DNA of 64,000 nt. Origin: JAIOZK01 sp964468645 (lineage in GTDB: Bacteria > Bacteroidota > Bacteroidia > Bacteroidales > JAIOZK01). Below the pieces are notes generated by a model, which saw nothing but the letters and a program-made list of their open reading frames with translations, ran no database searches and was not told the DNA's origin. The DNA is taken from positions 1-64,000 of the forward strand of contig CAYXUU010000017.1 in assembly GCA_964468645.1 (NCBI GenBank), in the 5' to 3' direction. A program made the translations under genes and the position numbers. Positions 18,292 to 26,365 of this stretch are shown here, one piece after another (within the stretch, counting starts at the first letter, position 1; every line of letters starts with the position of its first letter).

Positions 18292-20802
18292 TTGAACAAT
18301 AGCACGGAAAAATATATTAAAGAGCTTGAAGCTGAGATCATCAATCTTAAAAAGCAGCTCAAAAAATCATCTGATACCGATGGTCTGCGTGAACAGATTC
18401 GCAAGGAAAGGGAGAAATTCAAAATACTTAGCGAAAATTTAAGAAGTGCTATTTATACAATTGATCAGGAAGGTCAATTTACCTATGCTAACAGAGCGCT
18501 GCATGATATAACAGGATACCCTGTGGATGAGTTAATAGGTATGAAATTCTGGAAGCTGATTCACCCCGATCATAAGGATTTAGTTAAAAGCAGGGGACTG
18601 GGAAGGTTAAGGGGCGAAAAGATAATTAAGTCGTATGATTTTAAAATAATAACCAAAGACAATAAAGAAAAATGGGTTGAAATATATAATGATATAATAA
18701 GACTGAATGGTAAAATTGTGTCCATGGGATCAGCAATAGATATTACCGAGCGTAAAATGACAGAGTTAATTCAGCAGGTAATTTTCAATATCACCCATGC
18801 AGTTATTTCTTCAAAAAGTCTTACAGAATTTTTAAGTGTAATAAAGAGGGAACTCTCTGAAATAATAGATACTTCAAATTTTTATATTGCTCTTTACAAT
18901 GCGGAGTCTGATACGCTGTCCCTTCCGTATATGATAGATGAAAAAGATTCCTTTAAGGAATTTCCTGCATCGGGTTCATTAACTGCATATGTAATTCATA
19001 AGAATGAATCCTGTTTGCTTGATGAAGATGACCTGCGAAAACTCAAGGAAGAAGGTCGTATTGATTTTGTTGGAACCCTGTGTAAAATCTGGATGGGTGT
19101 CCCGTTAAGATCCCAAAATGAGGTTATTGGATTAATTGGTGTGCAAAGTTATACCAGTGAGAATGCTTGCACGTTGAAAGATCTTGAAATTCTTGAGTTC
19201 GTTGCCAGCCAGGTTGGGATGCTTATTGAGAAAAAGAGGATAGAAGATGATTTGAAAGAATCGGAAGAGAAGTTCAGGTTGCTGGCAGAGAATATACCAA
19301 TGATAACTTATCTCTGCCTGAATGATGAAAAATGGACTATGATTTACCTGAATGATATGATAGAAAAAATCACCGGCCATAAACGTAATGAATTTCTATC
19401 AGGTAAATTGAGTTTCGCTGAAATATGCCATCCTGATGATTTAGATTCAATGTATAAGGGGATTAATAAAGCGTTAGCAGCAAATCAGTCTTTTTATTTA
19501 CAATACCGTATCAGAACAAAAGCAGGTGAATGGAGATGGGTAGAAGAATATGGCGCCGGAATTCGTAAAGAAGATAAGGTTGTTTATCTCGAAGGAATAA
19601 TAAACGATATTACACAGGCTAAGCTGGATGAAGAGTTGATAAAGAATCAAAACCTGCAACTTAAGATCGCAAAGAAAAAAGCCGAAGAATCGGATAAACT
19701 GAAATCAGCATTCCTGGCCAATATGTCACATGAGATAAGAACACCTCTTAATGGTATCCTGGGATTCTCCGAGTTGTTAAAATATACAAACAGCAAACAG
19801 GAAATAACGGATTATATCAATATCATTAATAATAGTGGCAATCAACTATTGAATATAATCAATGACATTATTGATATTGCAAAGATTGAGGCAGGTGAAC
19901 TTCAATTCGTGAAGAGGGATGTTAATATAAATACCGTACTTGACGATCTTTATAAGGTTTTTAATCAGGCAATTAAAGGCTTAAAGCAAGACAGGGTGAA
20001 ACTGATATTAAATAAGCCAGTCAGGGTGTTAAATTTATTCACGGATAGCAAACGCATACATCAGGTTTTGTCTAATCTTATTGACAACGCGATTAAGTTT
20101 ACAAACAAAGGAACAATAAATATTGGTTATGAATTAGAAAATAATCAACGAATAAAGTTTTATGTTAAAGACACAGGCGTTGGGATTGACCAAAGTATGC
20201 ATGAGTTAATATGGGAAAGATTCAGACAGGTTGATGGTTCCCTTACCCGGGAATACGGTGGAACGGGACTTGGATTACCAATTTGTAAAAACATCATTGA
20301 ACGACTTGATGGTGAGATGTGGATGGAATCCAAACCCGATGAGGGATCGGTATTCTATTTTACATTGCCATTAGAAATAGCAAAAAGTAAAGATATCCAA
20401 GCAAAGGATCCGGGTTCGGTTTCTTTCAAAAGGAACTGGAAAAAGCACAATGTCCTTATTGTTGAGGATGATGAATCTAATTATCTTTACCTGAATGCGA
20501 TTTTAAAAAATACCGGAATTGAAATCCAAAGGGCAGTTAATGGAAAAAATGCAATTGAGATCTGTAACAATAACCGTGATATTGATATTGTACTCATGGA
20601 TTTACAGATCCCAGAGCTTAATGGATTGGATGCAACCCGTGAGATTAAAAAGATCAGGCCGGAATTGCCTGTTATTGCTCAAACTGCTTTCGCTATGGTA
20701 AATGATGAGGATAAAGCCTATGAAGCTGGTTGTAATGCTTATATTACCAAGCCTTTAAGAAGGGCAGGTTTGTTTAAATTAATGGATAGATATTTAACTT
20801 AA
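18292..20802 (+). CDS. Hybrid sensor histidine kinase (PAS-GAF-PAS-HisKA-HATPase-REC)
   Basis: 836 residues, soluble. In order: coiled coil (1-45), PAS (about 46-155, HDITGYPVDELIG), GAF (about 165-315, IWMGVPLRSQNEVIGLIGV), PAS (about 325-445), HisKA with His480 (NMSHEIRTPLNGILGFSELL), HATPase (DTGVGIDQ, GGTGLGLPICK) and a C-terminal receiver with Asp770 (IVLMDLQIPELNGLDATR). The start is TTG: an in-frame TAA lies six bases upstream and no ATG fits before the coiled coil. Only 11 bp separate its stop from the peptidase E start, so this kinase and the dipeptide genes are probably one transcript. No separate output regulator is next to it. Confidence 0.92.
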   Translation: MNNSTEKYIKELEAEIINLKKQLKKSSDTDGLREQIRKEREKFKILSENLRSAIYTIDQEGQFTYANRALHDITGYPVDELIGMKFWKLIHPDHKDLVKSRGLGRLRGEKIIKSYDFKIITKDNKEKWVEIYNDIIRLNGKIVSMGSAIDITERKMTELIQQVIFNITHAVISSKSLTEFLSVIKRELSEIIDTSNFYIALYNAESDTLSLPYMIDEKDSFKEFPASGSLTAYVIHKNESCLLDEDDLRKLKEEGRIDFVGTLCKIWMGVPLRSQNEVIGLIGVQSYTSENACTLKDLEILEFVASQVGMLIEKKRIEDDLKESEEKFRLLAENIPMITYLCLNDEKWTMIYLNDMIEKITGHKRNEFLSGKLSFAEICHPDDLDSMYKGINKALAANQSFYLQYRIRTKAGEWRWVEEYGAGIRKEDKVVYLEGIINDITQAKLDEELIKNQNLQLKIAKKKAEESDKLKSAFLANMSHEIRTPLNGILGFSELLKYTNSKQEITDYINIINNSGNQLLNIINDIIDIAKIEAGELQFVKRDVNINTVLDDLYKVFNQAIKGLKQDRVKLILNKPVRVLNLFTDSKRIHQVLSNLIDNAIKFTNKGTINIGYELENNQRIKFYVKDTGVGIDQSMHELIWERFRQVDGSLTREYGGTGLGLPICKNIIERLDGEMWMESKPDEGSVFYFTLPLEIAKSKDIQAKDPGSVSFKRNWKKHNVLIVEDDESNYLYLNAILKNTGIEIQRAVNGKNAIEICNNNRDIDIVLMDLQIPELNGLDATREIKKIRPELPVIAQTAFAMVNDEDKAYEAGCNAYITKPLRRAGLFKLMDRYLT

Positions 20803-20813
20803 AATTATGAAAG

Positions 20814-21548
20814 ATGAGATTATTACTAATTAGTAATTCGACCAATTACGGAGAAGAATACCTGGGATGGCCCAGGCAGGATATTAAAAACTTTTTAGAT
20901 GGAACAGGTGTAAAGCGGGTGTTGTTTGTTCCTTATGCCGGTGTTGGGCTGTCAGAGGAGAGCCTGGAAAAGTCCTATGACCTTTACGAAGAGCGTGTTG
21001 ATGCTGTTTACAAAACCATTGGTTATGAGATTTATTCGATCCATAAAGAACAGGATCCGATGCTGGCGGTGAAAAATGCAGAAGCCATTGCCGTAGGTGG
21101 GGGAAATACCTTTTACCTGGTGTATATGATGCATAAACTTGGCATTATGGATCCTATCAGGGAAAAGGTCATTAATGGAATGCATTTTATGGGTTGGAGT
21201 GCAGGGTCAAATGTTACCTGTCCTACATTGAGAACAACCAATGATATGCCCATCTACGAACCTGAAAGTTTCGATTGCCTCAACCTTATACCATTTCAGA
21301 TCAATCCCCATTATCTCGATGCAAATCCTGAAGGCCATGGCGGCGAAACCAGGCAGCAAAGAATAGAAGAGTTTCTTGTGATCAACAGGGATGTTGTTGT
21401 TGCCGGTTTGAGGGAAAGTTCTTATTTACTGGTTGAAAATCAGAAAATGACCCTGGAAGGTAGTAAGCCTTTACGTTTGTTCAGATTTGGAATGGAACCC
21501 GAAGAGTTTGCCCCGGGAAGCGACCTTAGCTTTCTGTTGAAAATATAA
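20814..21548 (+). CDS. pepE: Peptidase E (alpha-aspartyl dipeptidase, family S51)
   Basis: 244 residues, close to the E. coli enzyme (about 229). PepE cleaves dipeptides with an N-terminal aspartate in the cytosol. Signatures are AIAVGGGNTFYLVYMM, the nucleophile elbow GWSAGSNVTCPTLRTTNDMP carrying the catalytic Ser, IPFQINPHYLDANPEGHGGE with the catalytic His, and ETRQQRIEEFL. This pattern is that of true PepE rather than of cyanophycinase, the other S51 branch, which is also present in this window (44470-45291). The gene sits between a hybrid kinase and a CphA-like gene, which points to aspartyl dipeptides as the shared theme. Whether it also accepts beta-linked aspartyl dipeptides is unknown. 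Confidence 0.92.
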   Translation: MRLLLISNSTNYGEEYLGWPRQDIKNFLDGTGVKRVLFVPYAGVGLSEESLEKSYDLYEERVDAVYKTIGYEIYSIHKEQDPMLAVKNAEAIAVGGGNTFYLVYMMHKLGIMDPIREKVINGMHFMGWSAGSNVTCPTLRTTNDMPIYEPESFDCLNLIPFQINPHYLDANPEGHGGETRQQRIEEFLVINRDVVVAGLRESSYLLVENQKMTLEGSKPLRLFRFGMEPEEFAPGSDLSFLLKI

Positions 21549-21662
21549 ATCTGCTTTATATTTTGAGGCAAATCGACTATCATTGATTGATTTACAATTA
21601 ATTGAAATTCCTGTATGGTTTAGCTGGATCAAGGTGAAATTCGGATTAAAATAGCCACACTG

Positions 21663-23864
21663 GTGGAATCAGAGATAAACAAATTAACGGCATACACTAT
21701 TAAGGAAGGGCCTTTAAAGGTAGAACATCTGAAGGTTATCCATGGGGCAAATTATTTCAGTGGAGGGCCTGTTGTACTTATCAGGTTGGATCTGGGTGCA
21801 TATGATGAAGTTTTTTCTGATCAAATTGAGGATTTCTATGAGTCTCTCATTGGTTTGTTACCATCCTTATATGAACATTTCTGTTCGATAGGGGAACCCG
21901 GCGGATTTCTTCAGAGGGTAAAAGAGGGCACTTTAATGGGGCATATTATTGAACATGTGGCCATCGATCTGCAAACCCTTGCAGGAATGGATGTTGGATT
22001 TGGAAAAACAAGGAGCACAGCCAAACAGGGTGTCTATAATATTATTTTCAGGTTTTTTGATGAGGAAGCCGGGATTTATGCAGGAAAGGCAGCTGTAAAT
22101 CTTGTTAATGCTATTTTGTTAAAAGAGGAGTTCGATGTATTTAAAACCATTGAAGCACTGATTTTAATTCGTGAGCTCCGGCTTCTCGGCCCCAGTACCC
22201 AGGCAATTGTCGATGCGGCTGAGAACAGAAAAATACCGTGGTACAGGCTTGATAAATATAACCTTGTTCAACTGGGAACCGGTAAATACCAGAAAAAAAT
22301 CAGGGCAACAATCACTTCGGAGACCAACCTGCTTGCAGTAGAAGCTGCTGATAATAAGTACCTGACAATAAAAATGCTGGAAGATGCTGGCATTCCTGTT
22401 CTGAAAACAATAAAAACTGAGAGTGTTGCGGCGGTTCTTGAGTTTCATAAGAAGCTGGGACAGCCCATTGTAATTAAACCCAATGAAGGATACCTCGGGA
22501 AAAATTCAGCCATAAACCTGAATTCCGCTTCGGAGATAAACAATGGATTTAATCATGCAATGGCTTATGATAAAACAGTAATTGCACAACCATTTATCAA
22601 GGGCAGAATATTCAGATTGCTGGTTATTGACTTTAGGTTTGTTGCCGCGGTTGAATTAATACCTCCCATGATTACAGGAAATGGGAAAAATACGATTACT
22701 GAGTTAATCGATCTATTAAATGGTGATCCTGAAAGACAATATGGTGATAAGGGCAAACTCAGTAAAGTAGTGGTTGATGAGGTAACAACAAGTATTATCA
22801 GCCAGCAGGGTTATGAACTAAACAGTATTCTGCCTGATGAGGAATCGATCTTGTTAAAATGGTCACCAAATCCACGCCTTGGGGGAACTTCAATAGATAT
22901 GACAGAGCTTATCGATCCCTATAATATTTTTATTGCTGAGCGTGCAGCGAAGGTATTGGGTTTGAATGTGGCAGGCATTGACATCATAGCCCCAACAATA
23001 GATAAACCAATAAATGTAAGCAATGGTATCGTTCTTGAAGTTAATGCGGCTCCGGATTTCAGAATGCATATAAAACCGGTTTCCGGAAGATCCAGGAATG
23101 TGGCTAATTCCCTGGTAAATATGTTATTTCCTGCGAAGCAAAAATCACATGTGCCACTGTTTTCAGTGACGGGCTCTGAAGGTACAACAGAATTCGTAAA
23201 ATTCCTTAAGCAATGCCTCGATAACCTGGGTTATTATACAGGAACAGCTTCTTCTGAAGGAATTGTAATTGGGGATAAGTTGATTGTTAATGAAGATTCA
23301 ACCATGCCTCAACATGCCAGAATGGTTTTGATAGATCCATCAATTGATGCTGCCATTGTCGAAACCTCATTTAAAGGTATTATGGAAGATGGCCTTGGAT
23401 ATGATAAAGCTGATTTTGGAATTTTTCTGAATTTAACGGATACATACAAAGATAGCACTGATCTTAAATATCTTGAGGATATCAGTTATGCAAAATCAGT
23501 GGTTGTTGAACAGGTATCTGATGAAGGTTTTGCCGTTCTTAATGCCGATAATCAAACCATCCTGGATAACCACAACCGGCTTTATTCAAATGTTATCCTA
23601 TTCTCAGGAATAAGTAACAACCTGGAAATTGAGAAACATTTTAAGAATAAAGGCCTTGTGGTCTATAGGGAAAATCTGGATATTATTCTGGGAATTGATG
23701 GACAGAAAAGGAAGGTTCTGGAAATCACAGATCTTAAGCTTGATGATAATACGAAGGTAAAACAGGAAATATTCCTTGCGTTGATCGCCGTATTAAGTTC
23801 CTTCGGAATTTCAGACCTGGAGATTAAGAAACTTGTTATGAAAACGATACCTAAGCAAGATTAA
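21663..23864 (+). CDS. CphA2-like cyanophycin synthetase homologue with inactive Mur-ligase domain
   Basis: 733 residues, GTG start (an in-frame TAG lies 42 bases upstream). Positions 1-155 are a well-conserved CphA N-domain with RVKEGTLMGHIIEHVA (85-100) and GFGKTRSTAKQGVYN. Positions 160-490 are the ATP-grasp domain (GRIFRLLVIDFRFVAAVE, NPRLGGTSIDMTELIDPYN, EVNAAPDFRMHIKP), but the glycine-rich loop reads KPNEGYLGKNS where CphA has KPxDGNxGRGV. Positions 495-733 are a Mur-ligase domain with lost P-loop (GSEGTTE for GTNGKTT, 504-510), ETSFKGIMEDGLGYDKAD still recognisable, the catalytic ADH replaced by TDTYKD, and no C-terminal lobe. Full CphA1 is about 870-900 residues. Absence of Mur ATPase activity fits CphA2, which polymerises beta-Asp-Arg dipeptides. 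It overlaps the convergent Rieske-like gene by 14 bp. Confidence 0.85.
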   Translation: MESEINKLTAYTIKEGPLKVEHLKVIHGANYFSGGPVVLIRLDLGAYDEVFSDQIEDFYESLIGLLPSLYEHFCSIGEPGGFLQRVKEGTLMGHIIEHVAIDLQTLAGMDVGFGKTRSTAKQGVYNIIFRFFDEEAGIYAGKAAVNLVNAILLKEEFDVFKTIEALILIRELRLLGPSTQAIVDAAENRKIPWYRLDKYNLVQLGTGKYQKKIRATITSETNLLAVEAADNKYLTIKMLEDAGIPVLKTIKTESVAAVLEFHKKLGQPIVIKPNEGYLGKNSAINLNSASEINNGFNHAMAYDKTVIAQPFIKGRIFRLLVIDFRFVAAVELIPPMITGNGKNTITELIDLLNGDPERQYGDKGKLSKVVVDEVTTSIISQQGYELNSILPDEESILLKWSPNPRLGGTSIDMTELIDPYNIFIAERAAKVLGLNVAGIDIIAPTIDKPINVSNGIVLEVNAAPDFRMHIKPVSGRSRNVANSLVNMLFPAKQKSHVPLFSVTGSEGTTEFVKFLKQCLDNLGYYTGTASSEGIVIGDKLIVNEDSTMPQHARMVLIDPSIDAAIVETSFKGIMEDGLGYDKADFGIFLNLTDTYKDSTDLKYLEDISYAKSVVVEQVSDEGFAVLNADNQTILDNHNRLYSNVILFSGISNNLEIEKHFKNKGLVVYRENLDIILGIDGQKRKVLEITDLKLDDNTKVKQEIFLALIAVLSSFGISDLEIKKLVMKTIPKQD

Positions 23865-24327
23865 TTAGAATATCATTACCCGAGACCATTGTGGGAAATA
23901 ACCTCAGGTTTTCTCGTGCCGGACCTTTAATTACTTCACCTCTTATATTGAATTTTGAACGGGCAATACTGCAACAGTTCAGGATACCAGAGGTGCTGTC
24001 ATATTCAAGTTCATTGCCGCACAGGGAGCATTTATTCTCGTAAGCCTGGTATAAATTTCCATTGATATGTATAATCAGTACTTTAATCCTAACAAGCGAT
24101 TTACGGTCAATATATGAGAGTTTTAAGGATTCACCTGCTTTTGTAAGTTTTGTGTTCTTCTGTAATGGGATAATCATGTTATTCTCCATAACTGTAAAAC
24201 ATTGGGGTGAAGCCTGGGGTGTTCTTGATATACCATGTAAAATTGAACATGATGTCAGTCCAACACCTCCGGTTAACAATACGGCAAACATAGTTGATCC
24301 CGATTTAATAAAATCCCTCCTTTTCAT
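23851..24327 (-). CDS. Rieske-fold lipoprotein with the histidine ligands missing
   Basis: 158 residues. The N-terminus has a Tat-like KRRDFIK followed by a hydrophobic stretch and lipobox LTSC (Cys27), so it is probably exported and lipidated. Positions 75-158 follow the Rieske [2Fe-2S] fold: an ENKCSLCGNELEYD box 1 (Cys100, Cys103), NCCSIARSKF box 2 (Cys118, Cys119), then FNIRGEVIKGPARENLRLFP, which matches the usual F-x-x-x-G-x-V-x-x-GPA-x-x-L region. A normal Rieske has C-x-H and C-x-x-H; here both His are gone and four Cys occupy the two boxes. It could bind an all-Cys cluster or zinc, or be a redox-dead relative. The nearest oxidoreductase is not adjacent. Confidence 0.7.
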   Translation of the reverse strand: MKRRDFIKSGSTMFAVLLTGGVGLTSCSILHGISRTPQASPQCFTVMENNMIIPLQKNTKLTKAGESLKLSYIDRKSLVRIKVLIIHINGNLYQAYENKCSLCGNELEYDSTSGILNCCSIARSKFNIRGEVIKGPARENLRLFPTMVSGNDILINLA

Positions 24328-24500
24328 GATGTATTCAAGTTTATAAATAACGTTTGGGAATAGGCTGTCCCTGTGACTATGTAATAAGGGACAGGTAAAC
24401 TACATCATGGTTGCATCATCCAGGATGTTTTATTAAATGAATTAACATGTGTTTTCGATCAGACCGGGAAGTTTTCTATTACAGTATATTGGCAGATACG

Positions 24501-24533
24501 AAAAAGGTTGCCAACCTTATAGAGTTGGCAACC
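24501..24533 (-). terminator. Rho-independent terminator of the M28/T9SS peptidase gene
   Basis: On the minus strand a perfect 10-bp stem (GGTTGCCAAC with GTTGGCAACC, plus coordinates 24506-24515 and 24524-24533, 8-nt loop) is followed by TTTTT. It begins 5 bp after the stop of the M28 peptidase gene. A second 8-bp stem, CTGTCCCT/AGGGACAG (24365-24372 and 24387-24394), lies further on without a T tract. Confidence 0.85.
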
Positions 24534-24538
24534 CTGGA

Positions 24539-26284
24539 TTATAAAACAACCATCTTTCGTGTTTGAACTATCTGATTATTAATCATCAAGGAATATGTAA
24601 ATATACCATCAATGTCGTTTTTATTGGCGAAATTTATGATGTTTTTACCACTGTTGAGACTCACGGGAAAATTTGATATTTCCCTTCCGGTAAGATCCTT
24701 GATAACAATCTCTGCCTTTTTGTTTGTTACATTCTGATCTGCCCAGATGGTAATACTTGTTTGATCTGTAAAAGGATTCGGGTAGTTCTGCAGCATATTA
24801 AACCTATAGTGATCAGGGACATGACCGGTTCCGACAGTTATCTGTGTGAATTCATCACAGGGTAAACTTTCAAATCCATCCTTCACATTCATCACTGAAA
24901 AGTAATATTCTTTATCATACTCAAGACCTGTGATCTGGAAGTCTGTTGTGCCGGTAAAAGTATAGATGGTATCGAAGTAAAGGGTACCCGAACCCTTTGA
25001 CCTGACAGCTACCCTGTAGTGTTTATATACGGTATCAGCCCCGGTCATTTGAATTTCAATTCCGGCGAAGATCGGTGTGAATTCAGGTTCCGGACTTACA
25101 GGTGCCATCGCCAGGTATCCGGCATTTACGCCATTAGAGATTGTATTCCTGCCCAGATAACCGGGATTTACAAAAAAGGTATCAAGAATACCATCGGGTG
25201 GAACACTTAAATCCAATCCAAGAACATCGGTACTTGTATGTTGCCTGTCGGGTGGAGTGCCTGATCCATCTCCATGTTCATTCTGAGAACAGTACCTGAT
25301 GGCTGGCCAGCCTTTCTGCCGGAATGGTTTATGATCACCACTTCTGCCAAGCCTGTCTTCCCATAGCATGATGTTAATATTCAGCGGAATTTCCATAATA
25401 GGATTTATCAGTTCTTCCTGGTGCATCTTCAGATACCTCGCCAGCTGTTTACTTGATGAAACCCTGCTGGAATCATTCAGGTAAGAGTAAGAAAATACCC
25501 TCACATTCATACTGTCAATATGATCCATGTATGGGCAACTGGGAGGTGATGAGGTATTTCCACAAGCAATACCACCTACAACATCATTATTCAAACATGC
25601 CCTGAGTTCAATATCATTACCCGAAAGATAATTTGCAAATGCCTTTGCTCCGTAAAGCCCCTGATCTTCTGCTGTGGTTAAACAGAAAATTACTGTATGA
25701 TTAAAGGCATACCTTGACATAACCCTGGCAAGCTCCATCACCAGAACGGTACCAGATCCATTGTCGTCCATGCCTGGTGAATAACATGCTGTATCACAGA
25801 CTCCTTCACACCTTGTGTCATAATGTCCTTCAAGAAATACTATCTCTTTATTACTCGTATCCAATCCGGGAAGAATACCAAATATATTTTTATGGTGACC
25901 TGACCCACAAATGTTCTGGTCAAAGCTGAGATACGAAACAATCAACCTGTTTTCGTTTATTGAGCTAATTTCTTGTAATTTGCTGTAAATCCACCTTCTA
26001 ACCGCTCCAATTCCGCTGGTGTCGGATATTGTGTCCGAACCGGAATTTCGATTGTAATAAGTGTCGATATGAGCCAGCCAGTTGATCATGGTATCACTCG
26101 AAACATCATGAACAATGCCGTGCAGGATAGAATCGGAATGATTGACAATAACGCCGGGAAGATAATCATCCGGATTGTAGTTTCCGAAAATAATTGCTTC
26201 AGCTTCGGGATTACTTACTGAAGTCTGGGCTGATAGAATAACAGATAATCCAAATAGTATTAAGCCAGGTATTATTGCTTTCAT
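24539..26284 (-). CDS. Secreted M28-family zinc peptidase with T9SS sorting domain
   Basis: 581 residues. A signal peptide (1-19) precedes an M28 aminopeptidase-type domain (about 90-385): EGHYDTRC gives the first zinc His-x-Asp, SPGMDDNGSGTV the bridging Asp, TTAEDQGLYGAKAF the Glu pair, and LNNDVVGG a further zinc Asp. A fibronectin-like beta segment (about 405-485) follows, then a type A T9SS C-terminal sorting domain from LQNYPNPFTDQTSI to the end (KMVVL). The protein should therefore be exported through T9SS and attached to or released from the cell surface, where it would trim peptides. A clear intrinsic terminator follows it. The next gene upstream, a TPR protein, starts a separate minus-strand gene block. 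Confidence 0.9.
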   Translation of the reverse strand: MKAIIPGLILFGLSVILSAQTSVSNPEAEAIIFGNYNPDDYLPGVIVNHSDSILHGIVHDVSSDTMINWLAHIDTYYNRNSGSDTISDTSGIGAVRRWIYSKLQEISSINENRLIVSYLSFDQNICGSGHHKNIFGILPGLDTSNKEIVFLEGHYDTRCEGVCDTACYSPGMDDNGSGTVLVMELARVMSRYAFNHTVIFCLTTAEDQGLYGAKAFANYLSGNDIELRACLNNDVVGGIACGNTSSPPSCPYMDHIDSMNVRVFSYSYLNDSSRVSSSKQLARYLKMHQEELINPIMEIPLNINIMLWEDRLGRSGDHKPFRQKGWPAIRYCSQNEHGDGSGTPPDRQHTSTDVLGLDLSVPPDGILDTFFVNPGYLGRNTISNGVNAGYLAMAPVSPEPEFTPIFAGIEIQMTGADTVYKHYRVAVRSKGSGTLYFDTIYTFTGTTDFQITGLEYDKEYYFSVMNVKDGFESLPCDEFTQITVGTGHVPDHYRFNMLQNYPNPFTDQTSITIWADQNVTNKKAEIVIKDLTGREISNFPVSLNSGKNIINFANKNDIDGIFTYSLMINNQIVQTRKMVVL

Positions 26285-26365
26285 ATGCCATAATTTTTTA
26301 TAAATGTATAAAAAATGGAAATACGAATTGAGCTTGGGAAATTAGTTGGCTGTGTTATGTTGCTA

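Noticed and set aside
21663..23864. Naming the 733-residue protein a full cyanophycin synthetase (cphA)
   Set aside because: The Mur P-loop lysine and the catalytic ADH are missing and the C-terminal lobe is absent, so CphA1 activity is not supported.
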